Positions 1 to 6,786 of a stretch of DNA of 9,588 nt are shown here, one piece after another (the stretch's first letter is position 1; each line of letters opens with the position of its first letter). A model generated the notes under the pieces. It had not been told where the DNA came from, searched no databases, and saw only the letters and a list, made by a program, of their open reading frames with translations. Made by a program: the position numbers and the translations under genes. The stretch covers positions 1 to 9,588 of the forward strand of contig JASLGD010000360.1 in assembly GCA_030150305.1 (NCBI GenBank), read 5' to 3'. The stretch comes from Caldimonas sp. (GTDB lineage: Bacteria > Pseudomonadota > Gammaproteobacteria > Burkholderiales > Burkholderiaceae_C).

Positions 1-1006
1 CCAGGACCGTGCGCGCCGCCACACCCGACCCACCCGGCGCGGCGAAGCGCCACGCCGCGACCGCGAGCTGGCCCAGCGAGGTCTTGTACGCGACGGCGGC
101 GTCGCAGCCGTCGGTCTGCAACCGGGCGAAGGTCTCGGGAGACTCGGCGATCTCGGCGCTCGCGTACACGCTCATCGCACCGCCCGCGCCGAGCGCGACG
201 AGCTGCAGCCGCGCCGTCGCGTTCGATGCGCCGGGCCAGACGACCGTCGCGAAGACGTCGTTGCCCTGCGCAACCGACATGCCGTGGACGATGCCGACGC
301 CGAGCGCCTTCGTTTCCGCTGCCGAAGCGAGCGACGTCACGCCCGTCGCAGCGAGGCGCCAGCTTTGCGTCCTGATCTGCCCGGCGTCGCGCCAGAGCGT
401 GAGCGCCTGGCGCGGTTGCGCGCCGTGGTGGAGCTCGTTCACGCTCGCGCACGACAGCGCCACCTTGTCGCCGGCGCCGCCGCTCGCGACCACGTCGGCG
501 TCGACCTCGGCGGAATCCGCCACGGCGCCGAACCGGAGGTGCCAGCTGCCGTCGGTGCTCACCGTCGCGATCGCGAACTGGCGGTAGTTGTAGTACGCGT
601 TGACGCCCTGCGGCGGATGCTGCACGCCGGTCGTGACGCCGACCGCGACGACGTCGAAGCTCGCGACCGACGATTCGACCGTCTTCGCCGCGCCCGCGAC
701 CGAGCCGCCGGCGGCGTAGCCGCGCACGCGCAGCCTCGACGAGCCGTCGATCCAGACGACGACGATGCAATGGTTGTCGAAGACGAGGATCCGCGTCCGC
801 GTGCCGTGGCCGACGACGACCTCGGCGCCGCCGCCGCTGAACGTGCCGTCGCCGGCGAGCCCCCAGCTGCCGAGCTTGACGGTGCCGCTCGCCGAACGGG
901 CGACGTGCACCGCACCGGTCGCGGCGTGCGCGCCGACGTCGAACTCGTCGTCGCCGGCGCCGCCGACGAGGTCGAGCGTTCCCTGATGGTCGATGAGGTA
1001 GGACAT
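1..1006 (-). CDS. Unrecognised repeat protein, possible beta-propeller (3' end outside window)
   Basis: The frame is open from ATG at 1006-1004 to the left edge, giving 335 residues without a stop. The start is chosen because a GGAGG ribosome-binding site (complement of 1012-1016) lies five bases upstream. The protein is rich in Ala, Gly and Val and has no signal peptide or membrane segment. Five segments share a pattern of hydrophobic strand, short Gly/Ser/Asn turn, then a second strand ending in Ala/Gly. They lie at about residues 80-100, 144-163, 200-222, 252-276 and 303-326, for example TLWRDAGQIRTQSWRLAATG and VAYKTSLGQLAVAAWRFAA. The spacing of 50-63 residues would suit blades of a beta-propeller. 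Residues 15-25 (GGAGDDEFDVG) loosely recall an RTX calcium-binding turn, but it is a single copy. I do not recognise the family; the fold is an inference from the repeat pattern. The C-terminus is not visible. Confidence 0.75.
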   Translation of the reverse strand, partial: MSYLIDHQGTLDLVGGAGDDEFDVGAHAATGAVHVARSASGTVKLGSWGLAGDGTFSGGGAEVVVGHGTRTRILVFDNHCIVVVWIDGSSRLRVRGYAAGGSVAGAAKTVESSVASFDVVAVGVTTGVQHPPQGVNAYYNYRQFAIATVSTDGSWHLRFGAVADSAEVDADVVASGGAGDKVALSCASVNELHHGAQPRQALTLWRDAGQIRTQSWRLAATGVTSLASAAETKALGVGIVHGMSVAQGNDVFATVVWPGASNATARLQLVALGAGGAMSVYASAEIAESPETFARLQTDGCDAAVAYKTSLGQLAVAAWRFAAPGGSGVAARTVL

Positions 1007-1020
1007 GCAGGCCTCCTGCA
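1006..1020 (-). promoter_or_regulatory. Small hairpin overlapping the ribosome-binding site of the leftmost gene
   Basis: On the minus strand, TGCAGG, loop AGG and CCTGCA form a perfect 6-bp stem with a 3-base loop. The GGAGG ribosome-binding site spans the stem and loop, and the A of the start codon is the last paired base. If it folds in the mRNA it would lower translation initiation. The stem is short, so chance is a fair alternative. Confidence 0.35.
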
Positions 1021-1148
1021 GCGAAGGGGAGGAGCGGATTGGAACACCGGCACGCGCGCCCGGCATCGTCAGCGCGAGCGATCGGCTGCGGAAGGCCTAT
1101 GCTCGGCGGCGTCTCGACACCATCCACTGCGACGCGAAGGGAGCGACC
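1007..1148. promoter_or_regulatory. Divergent intergenic region with likely back-to-back promoters
   Basis: These 142 bases separate two divergent start codons, so they should hold promoters for both. A TATGCT hexamer at 1098-1103 is a plausible -10 element for the dehydrogenase, placing transcription start about 40 bases before its ATG; no clear -35 partner is visible. The plus-strand ribosome-binding site is AAGGGAG at 1137-1143, five bases before ATG at 1149. I see no convincing operator. Confidence 0.35.
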
Positions 1149-2054
1149 ATGTTCGACCCGCACCTGATGCAAGGCCAGCGCATCCTCGTCACCGGCGGCG
1201 GCACCGGCCTCGGGCAGGCGATGGCGGAGCGCTTCCTCGGCCTCGGCGCCGACGTCGCGATCTGCGGCCGCCGCAAGCAGGTCTGCGACGAGACCGCCGC
1301 GGCGTGGCGCAAGCAATTCCCCGAGCGCCGCATCGACACCTTCGGCGTCGACATCCGCATCGCCGACGCCGTCGAGGAGATGGTCGACGCGCTCTGGCAG
1401 TCGGGCGGACTGACCGGCCTCGTCAACAACGCCGCCGGCAACTTCGTCGCGCCGACCGAGAGCCTCTCGTCGCGCGCATTCGACGCCGTCGCCAACATCG
1501 TCTTCCACGGCACGTTCTACGTGACGCAGTCGGTCGGCAAGCGCTGGGTGCAGCAGGCCAAGGCGGGCGAGTGGACGCCCGAGACGAAGCCCTACCGCAG
1601 CGTCATGAGCATCATCGTGACGTGGGTCGAGAACGGCTCGCCCTACGTCGTGCCCTCGGCGATGAGCAAGGCCGGCATCGAGGTGATGACCAAGTCGCTC
1701 GCGATCGAATGGGCGCGCTTCGGCATCCGCCTCAACGCCGTCGGCCCGGGCGAGATCCCGACCGAAGGCATGAGCAAGCGCCTCAACCCGGGCGAGGAGC
1801 CCGGCGCGCGCTCACGCGAGAAGAACCCGATGGCGCGGCCGGGCAAGATGAGCGAGCTGCAGAACCTCGCGACCTTCCTGATGGCGCCGGGGCAGTGCGA
1901 CTGGTTGACGGGCCAGAGCATCTTCATGGACGGCGGCCAGTCGCTCGCGACGGGGGGCAACTTCTACGAGCTGCGCGAGTGGAGCGATGCGCAGTGGCGG
2001 CAGGCGCGCGAGTCGATCGAGAAGCAGAACGCGAAGGACAAGGCGCAGCGCTGA
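1149..2054 (+). CDS. SDR-family oxidoreductase, 2,4-dienoyl-CoA reductase (DECR) type
   Basis: This 301-residue protein is a short-chain dehydrogenase, probably an NADPH-dependent reductase of unsaturated acyl-CoA in fatty-acid oxidation. The cofactor glycine motif TGGGTGLG is at 15-22 and NNAAGNF begins at N93. The segment VVPSAMSKAGIEVMTKSLA at about 167-185, the long substrate loop after IPTEGMSKRL and the tail GGNFYELREWSDAQW resemble mitochondrial DECR1 rather than ordinary FabG-like SDRs. Family members lack the usual YxxxK tyrosine and use a Tyr 15 residues before the lysine. Here Lys174 and Ser170 are kept, but the position 15 before Lys174 is Trp159. An extra segment of about ten residues (about 139-150, GEWTPETKPYR) lies just before this active-site strand. 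The ATG at 1149 is chosen for its ribosome-binding site and because the Rossmann motif follows at the expected distance; longer in-frame starts lie in the divergent promoter. Exact substrate is inferred and could be another enoyl- or dienoyl-CoA. Confidence 0.88.
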   Translation: MFDPHLMQGQRILVTGGGTGLGQAMAERFLGLGADVAICGRRKQVCDETAAAWRKQFPERRIDTFGVDIRIADAVEEMVDALWQSGGLTGLVNNAAGNFVAPTESLSSRAFDAVANIVFHGTFYVTQSVGKRWVQQAKAGEWTPETKPYRSVMSIIVTWVENGSPYVVPSAMSKAGIEVMTKSLAIEWARFGIRLNAVGPGEIPTEGMSKRLNPGEEPGARSREKNPMARPGKMSELQNLATFLMAPGQCDWLTGQSIFMDGGQSLATGGNFYELREWSDAQWRQARESIEKQNAKDKAQR

Positions 2055-2063
2055 CGCGCGTCC

Positions 2064-2162
2064 TCATCCAGCCAGCGCGAGCCGACACGCCTCCTCTTCG
2101 CTGAGCCGCGCGCCTTCGCCGAGCTCGCGCAGCAGCTCGTCGGCGTCGTAGTGCCCGCCCAT
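2064..2162 (-). CDS. Possible small acidic protein or C-terminal gene remnant (32 codons)
   Basis: A short minus-strand frame from ATG at 2162 to TGA at 2064 encodes 32 residues. Its composition is protein-like: it begins MGGHYDADELLRELGEGA and ends in SEEEACRLALAG, with mostly G/C third positions. The ending resembles the common C-terminal pattern of large ATPase/cyclase-type transcriptional regulators (EG-x-x-LSxEEAVALAL), so it may be the last fragment of a degraded gene. The frame stays open upstream through 2207 but without coding-like content, and no clear ribosome-binding site precedes the ATG. It converges on the dehydrogenase with only nine bases between the stops. Chance is a serious alternative. 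Confidence 0.25.
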   Translation of the reverse strand: MGGHYDADELLRELGEGARLSEEEACRLALAG

Positions 2163-2188
2163 TGCGACGCATCCGCGGACCGGACGGC

Positions 2189-2207
2189 AAATTTTTAGGA
2201 ATTCTTT
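2189..2207. promoter_or_regulatory. AT-rich island, candidate promoter for the small gene at 2279
   Basis: The stretch AAATTTTTAGGAATTCTTT is the only long AT-rich run in an otherwise very GC-rich window. It lies about 70-90 bases before ATG 2279 in non-coding sequence, a usual place for a promoter or an upstream protein-binding element. I cannot assign clear -35 and -10 hexamers. Confidence 0.3.
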
Positions 2208-2278
2208 GGGCGCGCTTGAGGACGCGCGGAAGGCGCGCGACGACGATGGTCGCGACCTCTCACTCCCCGGAGAACGCC

Positions 2279-2671
2279 ATGGAAACCGCTCGCGAAGAAC
2301 CGCCGACGACGAAGATCACCGGCACCGTCATGCAGGTGGGCGCACTCTACCGCGCCGCGTTCCACACGCGCGACGGCACGTGCTGGGTCGCGGAGTTCCA
2401 CGGCGAGCGCGGCGAGCTGATCGATGCCGCGACGTGGGTGCGGACGGTCCCCGCCTGGCTCGGCAGCCACGGCCGTCGCGCCGCGGCGCTCGCCACCGCG
2501 ACCGAGCTCACGCCCGAGCTGTGCGAGCGCATCGAAGCGCTGCACCGGCAGGCGGAGGAGGACAGGCGCGCAGCCAGGGTGAGCCAAGCCTGGATCCGGG
2601 CCCGGCGCTGGTGCGCCGAGCTCGCCGCAAGCGTGCATCGCACGAGGGCGCCGCGGCTCGACCGTCCCTGA
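2279..2671 (+). CDS. Unrecognised small soluble protein
   Basis: The frame encodes 130 residues from ATG 2279, preceded by a GGAG site at 2269-2272 with six bases of spacing. An earlier in-frame ATG at 2246 has only a weak site. The first half (about residues 12-55) looks beta-rich, with GTVMQVGALYRAAFHTRDGT then a CWVAEFHGERGELIDAATWV segment. The second half (about 78-118) looks helical and charged (ELTPELCERIEALHRQAEED, then VSQAWIRARRWCAELAASVH). There is no signal peptide or membrane segment. I do not recognise a family. The next possible start (2684) follows the stop by only 12 bases, so cotranscription with the downstream DUF3667 gene is possible, although that gene may have its own promoter. 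Confidence 0.6.
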   Translation: METAREEPPTTKITGTVMQVGALYRAAFHTRDGTCWVAEFHGERGELIDAATWVRTVPAWLGSHGRRAAALATATELTPELCERIEALHRQAEEDRRAARVSQAWIRARRWCAELAASVHRTRAPRLDRP

Positions 2672-2842
2672 CGGAGAACGACGATGCCGCTTGCGCCAGC
2701 GGCCGCCGCGAGTGCGAGCGATCGCGCAACGTCGGCCACGAACGCATCGCGTTCGCGCCGCGGCGCCGCGCTGGCCGCATTCGCGTTGCTCGTCCGGATC
2801 GAAGGCTGCGTGCGACGGCGCACGGTTGCGACGATCGAGCTC

Positions 2843-2873
2843 TGGACGTCCGACGGGCGTGTTGCGCTACCGT
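2843..2873 (+). promoter_or_regulatory. Candidate promoter giving a leaderless DUF3667 transcript
   Basis: TGGACG at 2843-2848 resembles -35, followed after 19 bases by TACCGT at 2868-2873, which fits the TAnnnT form of a -10 element. Only eight bases separate the hexamer from ATG 2882, so a transcript would begin at or next to the ATG. No ribosome-binding site is present there, which agrees with leaderless initiation. This rests on short motifs only. Confidence 0.3.
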
Positions 2874-2881
2874 GGCGCGCC

Positions 2882-3796
2882 ATGTCGTCTCGCGCCGCCG
2901 CCGCCGCCCAGCCCGCCGAAGCCGCGACGCCCGCCGCGTGCCCGAACTGCGGCGAATCGTTCGGCGAACAAGGCGAGCGCCGCCGCCGCTTCTGCCCGGA
3001 GTGCGGACAGGAGACGACGGTGCGGGCGCCGACGCTGCGTGAATTCGCCCAGCAGTTCGGCGGTGCCTACTTCGCCACCGAAGGTGCGCTGTGGCGCAGC
3101 CTCAAGCTGCTGCTCCTGCACCCCGGTGCGCTGACGTTGCAGTACCTGGCGGGCCGGCGCAAGCACTACGTCCTGCCCCTGCGGCTCTACCTGACGATCA
3201 GCCTCTTCGTCTTGCTGCTCGTGCGCATCGTCGGCACCGGCCCGGTGGAGATCAAGGCGGCCGACCCCGCCGCCGTCGCCGCGGAGAACCGCAACCTCAC
3301 CATCCATCTCGGCTCGGGACGCGCCGGCATGCGCGACGGCGTCTTCTTCTGCGACGACCTGCCGGGCTGGGTGTGCAAGCGCATCCAGCGCCGCGTCGAC
3401 GTCGACCCCAAGGGAATGGCGGGCGAAGCCGAGTCGTTGCGGGATCGGTTCCTCGGCAACCTGGGCCCCGCGATGTTCGTGCTGCTGCCGAGCTTCGCGC
3501 TGTGGTTGAAGCTCGCGTACCGCAACCGACGCTTGCGCTACACCGAGCACCTGGTGTTCGCGCTGCACGTGCACGCGTTCTGGTTCGTGGCCCTGCTGCT
3601 CACGCTTCCCGACTGGAGCGTACTCACCGCGCTGGCGTTGCTCGCCATGCCCGTCTACACGCTCGTGGCGATGAAGCGCGTCTACGGCGGCCGCCGTTGG
3701 CCGCTGCTGCTGCGCGCGGGCGTGGTGGCGGTGTTGTACGGCACGACGCTGGCGCTGGCGCTGGTCGTGGTGGCGGTGGCGAGCTGGTTCTGGTAG
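2882..3796 (+). CDS. DUF3667-type membrane protein with N-terminal zinc ribbon
   Basis: This 304-residue protein starts with an Ala-rich leader and a zinc ribbon with Cys20, Cys23, Cys38 and Cys41 (CPNCG and CPECGQ). Then comes the family-typical segment LRSLKLLLLHPG-like (WRSLKLLLLHPGALTLQYL) and YLAGRRKHYVLPLRLYL. Membrane segments lie at about residues 102-122, 194-215, 220-240, 242-258 and 275-303, with a soluble loop of about 70 residues between the first two; that loop includes CDDLPGWVCKRI with two cysteines. The function of DUF3667 proteins is not known to me. The frame is open further upstream to ATG 2684, which has a GGAG site, and would add 66 residues. I prefer 2882 because the zinc ribbon is usually near the N-terminus and third-position GC is clearly lower in 2684-2881. 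A two-start arrangement is possible. Confidence 0.8.
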   Translation: MSSRAAAAAQPAEAATPAACPNCGESFGEQGERRRRFCPECGQETTVRAPTLREFAQQFGGAYFATEGALWRSLKLLLLHPGALTLQYLAGRRKHYVLPLRLYLTISLFVLLLVRIVGTGPVEIKAADPAAVAAENRNLTIHLGSGRAGMRDGVFFCDDLPGWVCKRIQRRVDVDPKGMAGEAESLRDRFLGNLGPAMFVLLPSFALWLKLAYRNRRLRYTEHLVFALHVHAFWFVALLLTLPDWSVLTALALLAMPVYTLVAMKRVYGGRRWPLLLRAGVVAVLYGTTLALALVVVAVASWFW

Positions 3797-3799
3797 CAG

Positions 3800-3831
3800 A
3801 GGGCTGCGCGACGCCCACCGCAGCGAGCCCT
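3800..3831 (+). terminator. Weak stem after the DUF3667 gene
   Basis: AGGGCT at 3800-3805 pairs with AGCCCT at 3826-3831, and GCG/CGC can extend the stem across a small bulge. It sits four bases after the stop codon. There is no T-run, so it is at best a poor intrinsic terminator or an mRNA 3' end stabiliser. Confidence 0.2.
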
Positions 3832-3889
3832 TCGCGAACTACGCCACGAGACCGCGCCCTCGACTCGCAGGCGGCCGGGCAGCCCGCCC

Positions 3890-3895
3890 TACATT
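3890..3895 (+). promoter_or_regulatory. Candidate -10 element for a leaderless histidine kinase transcript
   Basis: TACATT (TAnnnT) lies six bases before ATG 3902 and no ribosome-binding site precedes that ATG. The arrangement matches the one before ATG 2882. No convincing -35 is visible. Confidence 0.3.
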
Positions 3896-3901
3896 GGCCG
3901 A

Positions 3902-6658
3902 ATGTCGAGGATTGGCTCCCCCGAACCTGCACCGGTGCTGGAAGCCGCCGCGCCGGCCGTGCGCCGCGACAGCCTGATCGGGTCGGCGGACAGAGGCGAC
4001 GCTGCGCCGGCAAAGACCCTCCGTCGACGCCGCTTGCCGAGGCCGGGCAAGGCTGCGCCGGTCCTCGTCGTGTTCGGCTCGATCGTGCTGTTCCAGTTGC
4101 TCGTCGGCGTCGCGAGCATCGACGTCATGGCCGCGGTGCGGGCCTACGTGGCGGGTGAAAGCCTCTACTCCAAGGGCCAGAAGGACGCCCAGCTGCACCT
4201 GATCAACTACTCGGAATCGCATTCCGAACAGGACTACGCGCGCTTCAAGCAGGGGCTCGAGTTTCCGATCGGCGATCGCATCGCGCGCACCGCGCTCCAG
4301 CAGACACCGCCGGACCTCGAGAACGCGCGGCGCGGCCTGCTCCAGGGCGGCACGCCCGACGAGGACATTCCGGGCGTGATCAGGCTGTTCCGCGTCTTCC
4401 AGGACACGCCGCTGATGCACGACGCGGTGGCGACCTGGACCGAAGGCGACGAGCTCATCGCGCAGCTCGACGCCCTGGTCGACGAAGCGCGCGCCGACGT
4501 CCTGCGCGGGCGCCTCGATTCGCCCGCCGTCGTCGGCCTTCGCACGCGAGCCGACCGCATCAACTCGTCGCTGACCTCGCTGGAGGCGCGCTTCGCGAAG
4601 CAGCTGAGCGACAGCGCGCGCTCGACGCAGCGGATCCTCCTCGTCGTCAACCTGGCGCTCGCCTCGCTTCTGGGCGTGAGCGGGTGGCTGTTCATCCTTC
4701 GCGGCGCCAGGGTCCAGGCGGCGACGGAGCGCGAGGTGCGGCGGCGACAACAGTCGCTCCAGAGGTTGCTCGATTCCGCCGCCGAGGGGCTCTACGGCGT
4801 CGACACGGCCGGGTGTTGCACGTTCATCAATCGAGCGGCGCTGGCGATGCTGGGCTATCGGCGCGAGGACGAGCTGCGCGGCAAGAACGTCTATCAGCTT
4901 CTGCACAAGACCGGCAGCGCGCCGTCCGCGCATCAGCGTGCGCACAACGCCGCCGAGCTCGCGCTGCTGCGGCGCGACGGCACCGCCATCGAGGTCCAGT
5001 ACTGGTCGCATCCGATCGTCGAGGGCGGCGAAGTCGTCGGAGCGGTGGCATCGTTCTTCGACATCACCGCCCGCAAGGCGCTCGAGCGCGAGCGCAGCGC
5101 CATGGAGGCCGCGCTGCGCGAGAAGGAAATCCGGATGTCGGCGCTGGTCGATGCGGTGAACGATGCCGTGATCACCGTCAACGGCAACGGGATCGTGGTC
5201 CTGTTCAACCGCGCCGCCGAGCGACTGTTCGACGTCCCCGCCGGTGACGTGCTGGGGAGCGACGTCTCGCGCCTGATCCCGAGGATCCCGAATCGAAGGC
5301 GATCGAACGTCAATCGACTCGACGCGTCGCTCGGGTCGGTCGGCGATCTCGTGGGCGTGCGCGCGGACGGGCGGGAATTCGAGCTCGAAGCGTCGGTCTC
5401 GCGCATCGTCACCGACGCAGGGGAGCTCCTGACCGCCGTCCTGCGCGACGCGACCGACCTCCACAACGCCAGAGCGGAGCGCGAGGCGCGTGAAGCGCTG
5501 GAGGCGTCGAACCGCGCGAAGACCGAATTCCTGTCGCGCATGAGCCACGAGCTGCGAACGCCGCTCAACGCCGTGATCGGCTTCGCCCGGCTCTTGCGCA
5601 TCGACACGGCCGAAGCGCTCTCCGACAAGCAGAACCAGCGGATCGCGCACATCGAGCAGGCCGGATCGCATCTGCTCGCGCTCGTCAACGACGTGCTCGA
5701 TCTCTCGCGCGTCGAGTCGGGCAACATGAGCGTTCGACTCGAGCCGGTCGATCTGCGCAAGGCGGTGCAGGACGCGGTGTCGATGGTCGAGGCGACCGCG
5801 GCGCGGCACCGGGTGCGAGTCGTGATCGCGGGGCGCAGCGACGACCTGTTCTCGGCGCCCGCCGGCGTCGACGTGGCGCGCACGGGCGTCCGCGCCGACC
5901 GCGTGCGACTCAACCAGATCCTCGTCAACCTGCTCTCGAACGGCATCAAGTACAACCGCCCGGGCGGTCAGGTCGTCGTCAGCTGGGAGATCGGCGACTC
6001 GGTCGTCGAAACCAGGATCGACGACGACGGCCCGGGGATCCCCGCGGACAAGCTGCAACGGCTCTTCCAGCCCTTCAACCGGCTCGGCGCGGAAGACACG
6101 TCGGTCGAGGGCACCGGCATCGGGCTCGTCCTCACGAAGGGCCTGATCGAGCTGATGGGTGGCGCCTTGCGGATCGACAGCAGCGTCGGCAAAGGGTGCG
6201 AAGCGTCGTTCTCGCTCGAGGCCGTCGAGCTCGACGAGCACGCGCCGACGGCGGTCGTCCCCAGCCAGCACGGCGCCCTCGACGAGCGCCTGCGCGTGCT
6301 CTACGCGGAGGACAACGAGGTCAACGTCGAAGTCGTCCGCGGGGTGATGCAGCTCAGGCCTTCGGTCGAGCTCGACGTCGCCAAGTCCGGCGCGGCCGCG
6401 TTCCAGAAGGCCAAGACCCGCCAGCCGCACCTGCTGCTGGTGGACATGAACCTGGGCGACATGAGCGGAATCGAGCTCGCCGCTGCGCTGAAGAACGATC
6501 CTTCGACGGCGTGGATCCCGCTCGTGGCGATCTCGGCGGACGCGCTTCCGGAACAGATCTCCGCAGCGCTCGCCGCTGGCTTCGGCGGCTACCTGACCAA
6601 GCCGGTCGACTTCGTGAAACTCCTGCGGGTGATCGACGACGCGCACGAGCGGATGTGA
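3902..6658 (+). CDS. Membrane hybrid sensor histidine kinase (PAS-PAS-HisKA-HATPase-REC)
   Basis: This 918-residue protein senses a signal, autophosphorylates and passes phosphate to its own receiver. A basic cytoplasmic N-terminus precedes membrane helix 1 (about 53-75); an extracytoplasmic, mostly helical region (about 76-243) is followed by helix 2 (about 245-265). PAS domain 1 spans about 284-395 (DSAAEGLYGVDTAGCCTFIN) and PAS 2 about 410-527 (VDAVNDAVITVNGNGIVVLF). The HisKA box SHELRTPLNAVIGFARLL carries phospho-acceptor His549. ATPase motifs are the N box at N680, DDDGPGIP at 707-714 and GTGIGL at 737-742. The receiver has acidic residues E803/D804, phospho-acceptor Asp848 and Lys900, so all catalytic positions are present. 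There is no C-terminal phosphotransfer domain and no adjacent response regulator, so a separate Hpt protein and output regulator must lie elsewhere. The start at 3902 is preferred because helix 1 follows closely and no upstream alternative exists. The sensed signal cannot be read from the sequence. The diiron oxidase gene begins 128 bases downstream. Confidence 0.93.
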   Translation: MSRIGSPEPAPVLEAAAPAVRRDSLIGSADRGDAAPAKTLRRRRLPRPGKAAPVLVVFGSIVLFQLLVGVASIDVMAAVRAYVAGESLYSKGQKDAQLHLINYSESHSEQDYARFKQGLEFPIGDRIARTALQQTPPDLENARRGLLQGGTPDEDIPGVIRLFRVFQDTPLMHDAVATWTEGDELIAQLDALVDEARADVLRGRLDSPAVVGLRTRADRINSSLTSLEARFAKQLSDSARSTQRILLVVNLALASLLGVSGWLFILRGARVQAATEREVRRRQQSLQRLLDSAAEGLYGVDTAGCCTFINRAALAMLGYRREDELRGKNVYQLLHKTGSAPSAHQRAHNAAELALLRRDGTAIEVQYWSHPIVEGGEVVGAVASFFDITARKALERERSAMEAALREKEIRMSALVDAVNDAVITVNGNGIVVLFNRAAERLFDVPAGDVLGSDVSRLIPRIPNRRRSNVNRLDASLGSVGDLVGVRADGREFELEASVSRIVTDAGELLTAVLRDATDLHNARAEREAREALEASNRAKTEFLSRMSHELRTPLNAVIGFARLLRIDTAEALSDKQNQRIAHIEQAGSHLLALVNDVLDLSRVESGNMSVRLEPVDLRKAVQDAVSMVEATAARHRVRVVIAGRSDDLFSAPAGVDVARTGVRADRVRLNQILVNLLSNGIKYNRPGGQVVVSWEIGDSVVETRIDDDGPGIPADKLQRLFQPFNRLGAEDTSVEGTGIGLVLTKGLIELMGGALRIDSSVGKGCEASFSLEAVELDEHAPTAVVPSQHGALDERLRVLYAEDNEVNVEVVRGVMQLRPSVELDVAKSGAAAFQKAKTRQPHLLLVDMNLGDMSGIELAAALKNDPSTAWIPLVAISADALPEQISAALAAGFGGYLTKPVDFVKLLRVIDDAHERM

Positions 6659-6724
6659 CCTCGCGCTTCCCGGTCGAGCAGCCGAATCGCCGGCCCGCCG
6701 ATCCGTGAACTGGCGCACGACTAC

Positions 6725-6754
6725 TGGACGGTTCGTCGACCCTGCAGTCACAAT
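6725..6754 (+). promoter_or_regulatory. Candidate promoter of the undA-like gene
   Basis: TGGACG at 6725-6730 and CACAAT at 6749-6754, 18 bases apart, resemble a sigma-70 promoter in the 128-base gap after the kinase. The expected transcript has a short leader ending in the strong ribosome-binding site GGGGGAGGGG at 6774-6783. The same TGGACG hexamer stands before the DUF3667 gene. The match is modest. Confidence 0.35.
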
Positions 6755-6786
6755 CGCCTCACCCGTGAGAACCGGGGGAGGGGCAC

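Noticed and set aside
9..587. Plus-strand open frame of 192 codons at the left edge
   Set aside because: The minus strand here carries a continuous 335-codon frame with a good ribosome-binding site and a repeat pattern. The plus frame has Ser/Ala/Pro-rich shadow composition.
930..964. RTX-type calcium-binding repeat in the leftmost protein (GGAGDDEFDVG)
   Set aside because: Only one copy is present; RTX proteins need tandem nonapeptides, so no RTX call is supported.
284..2104. A 606-codon plus-strand frame across the left gene and the dehydrogenase
   Set aside because: It runs across two divergent real genes and the promoter between them. Its translation is low-complexity Arg/Ala/Asp, a shadow of GC-rich codons.
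3091..4158. Plus-strand frame of 355 codons overlapping the DUF3667 and kinase genes
   Set aside because: It is out of frame with both recognised proteins and gives Arg/Pro/Ala-rich sequence without motifs.
3839..6751. A 970-codon open frame antisense to the histidine kinase
   Set aside because: It mirrors the kinase gene in a GC-rich genome, where antisense frames lack stops. The product is Arg/Asp/Glu/Val-rich with no domain, while the plus strand encodes a complete, motif-rich kinase.
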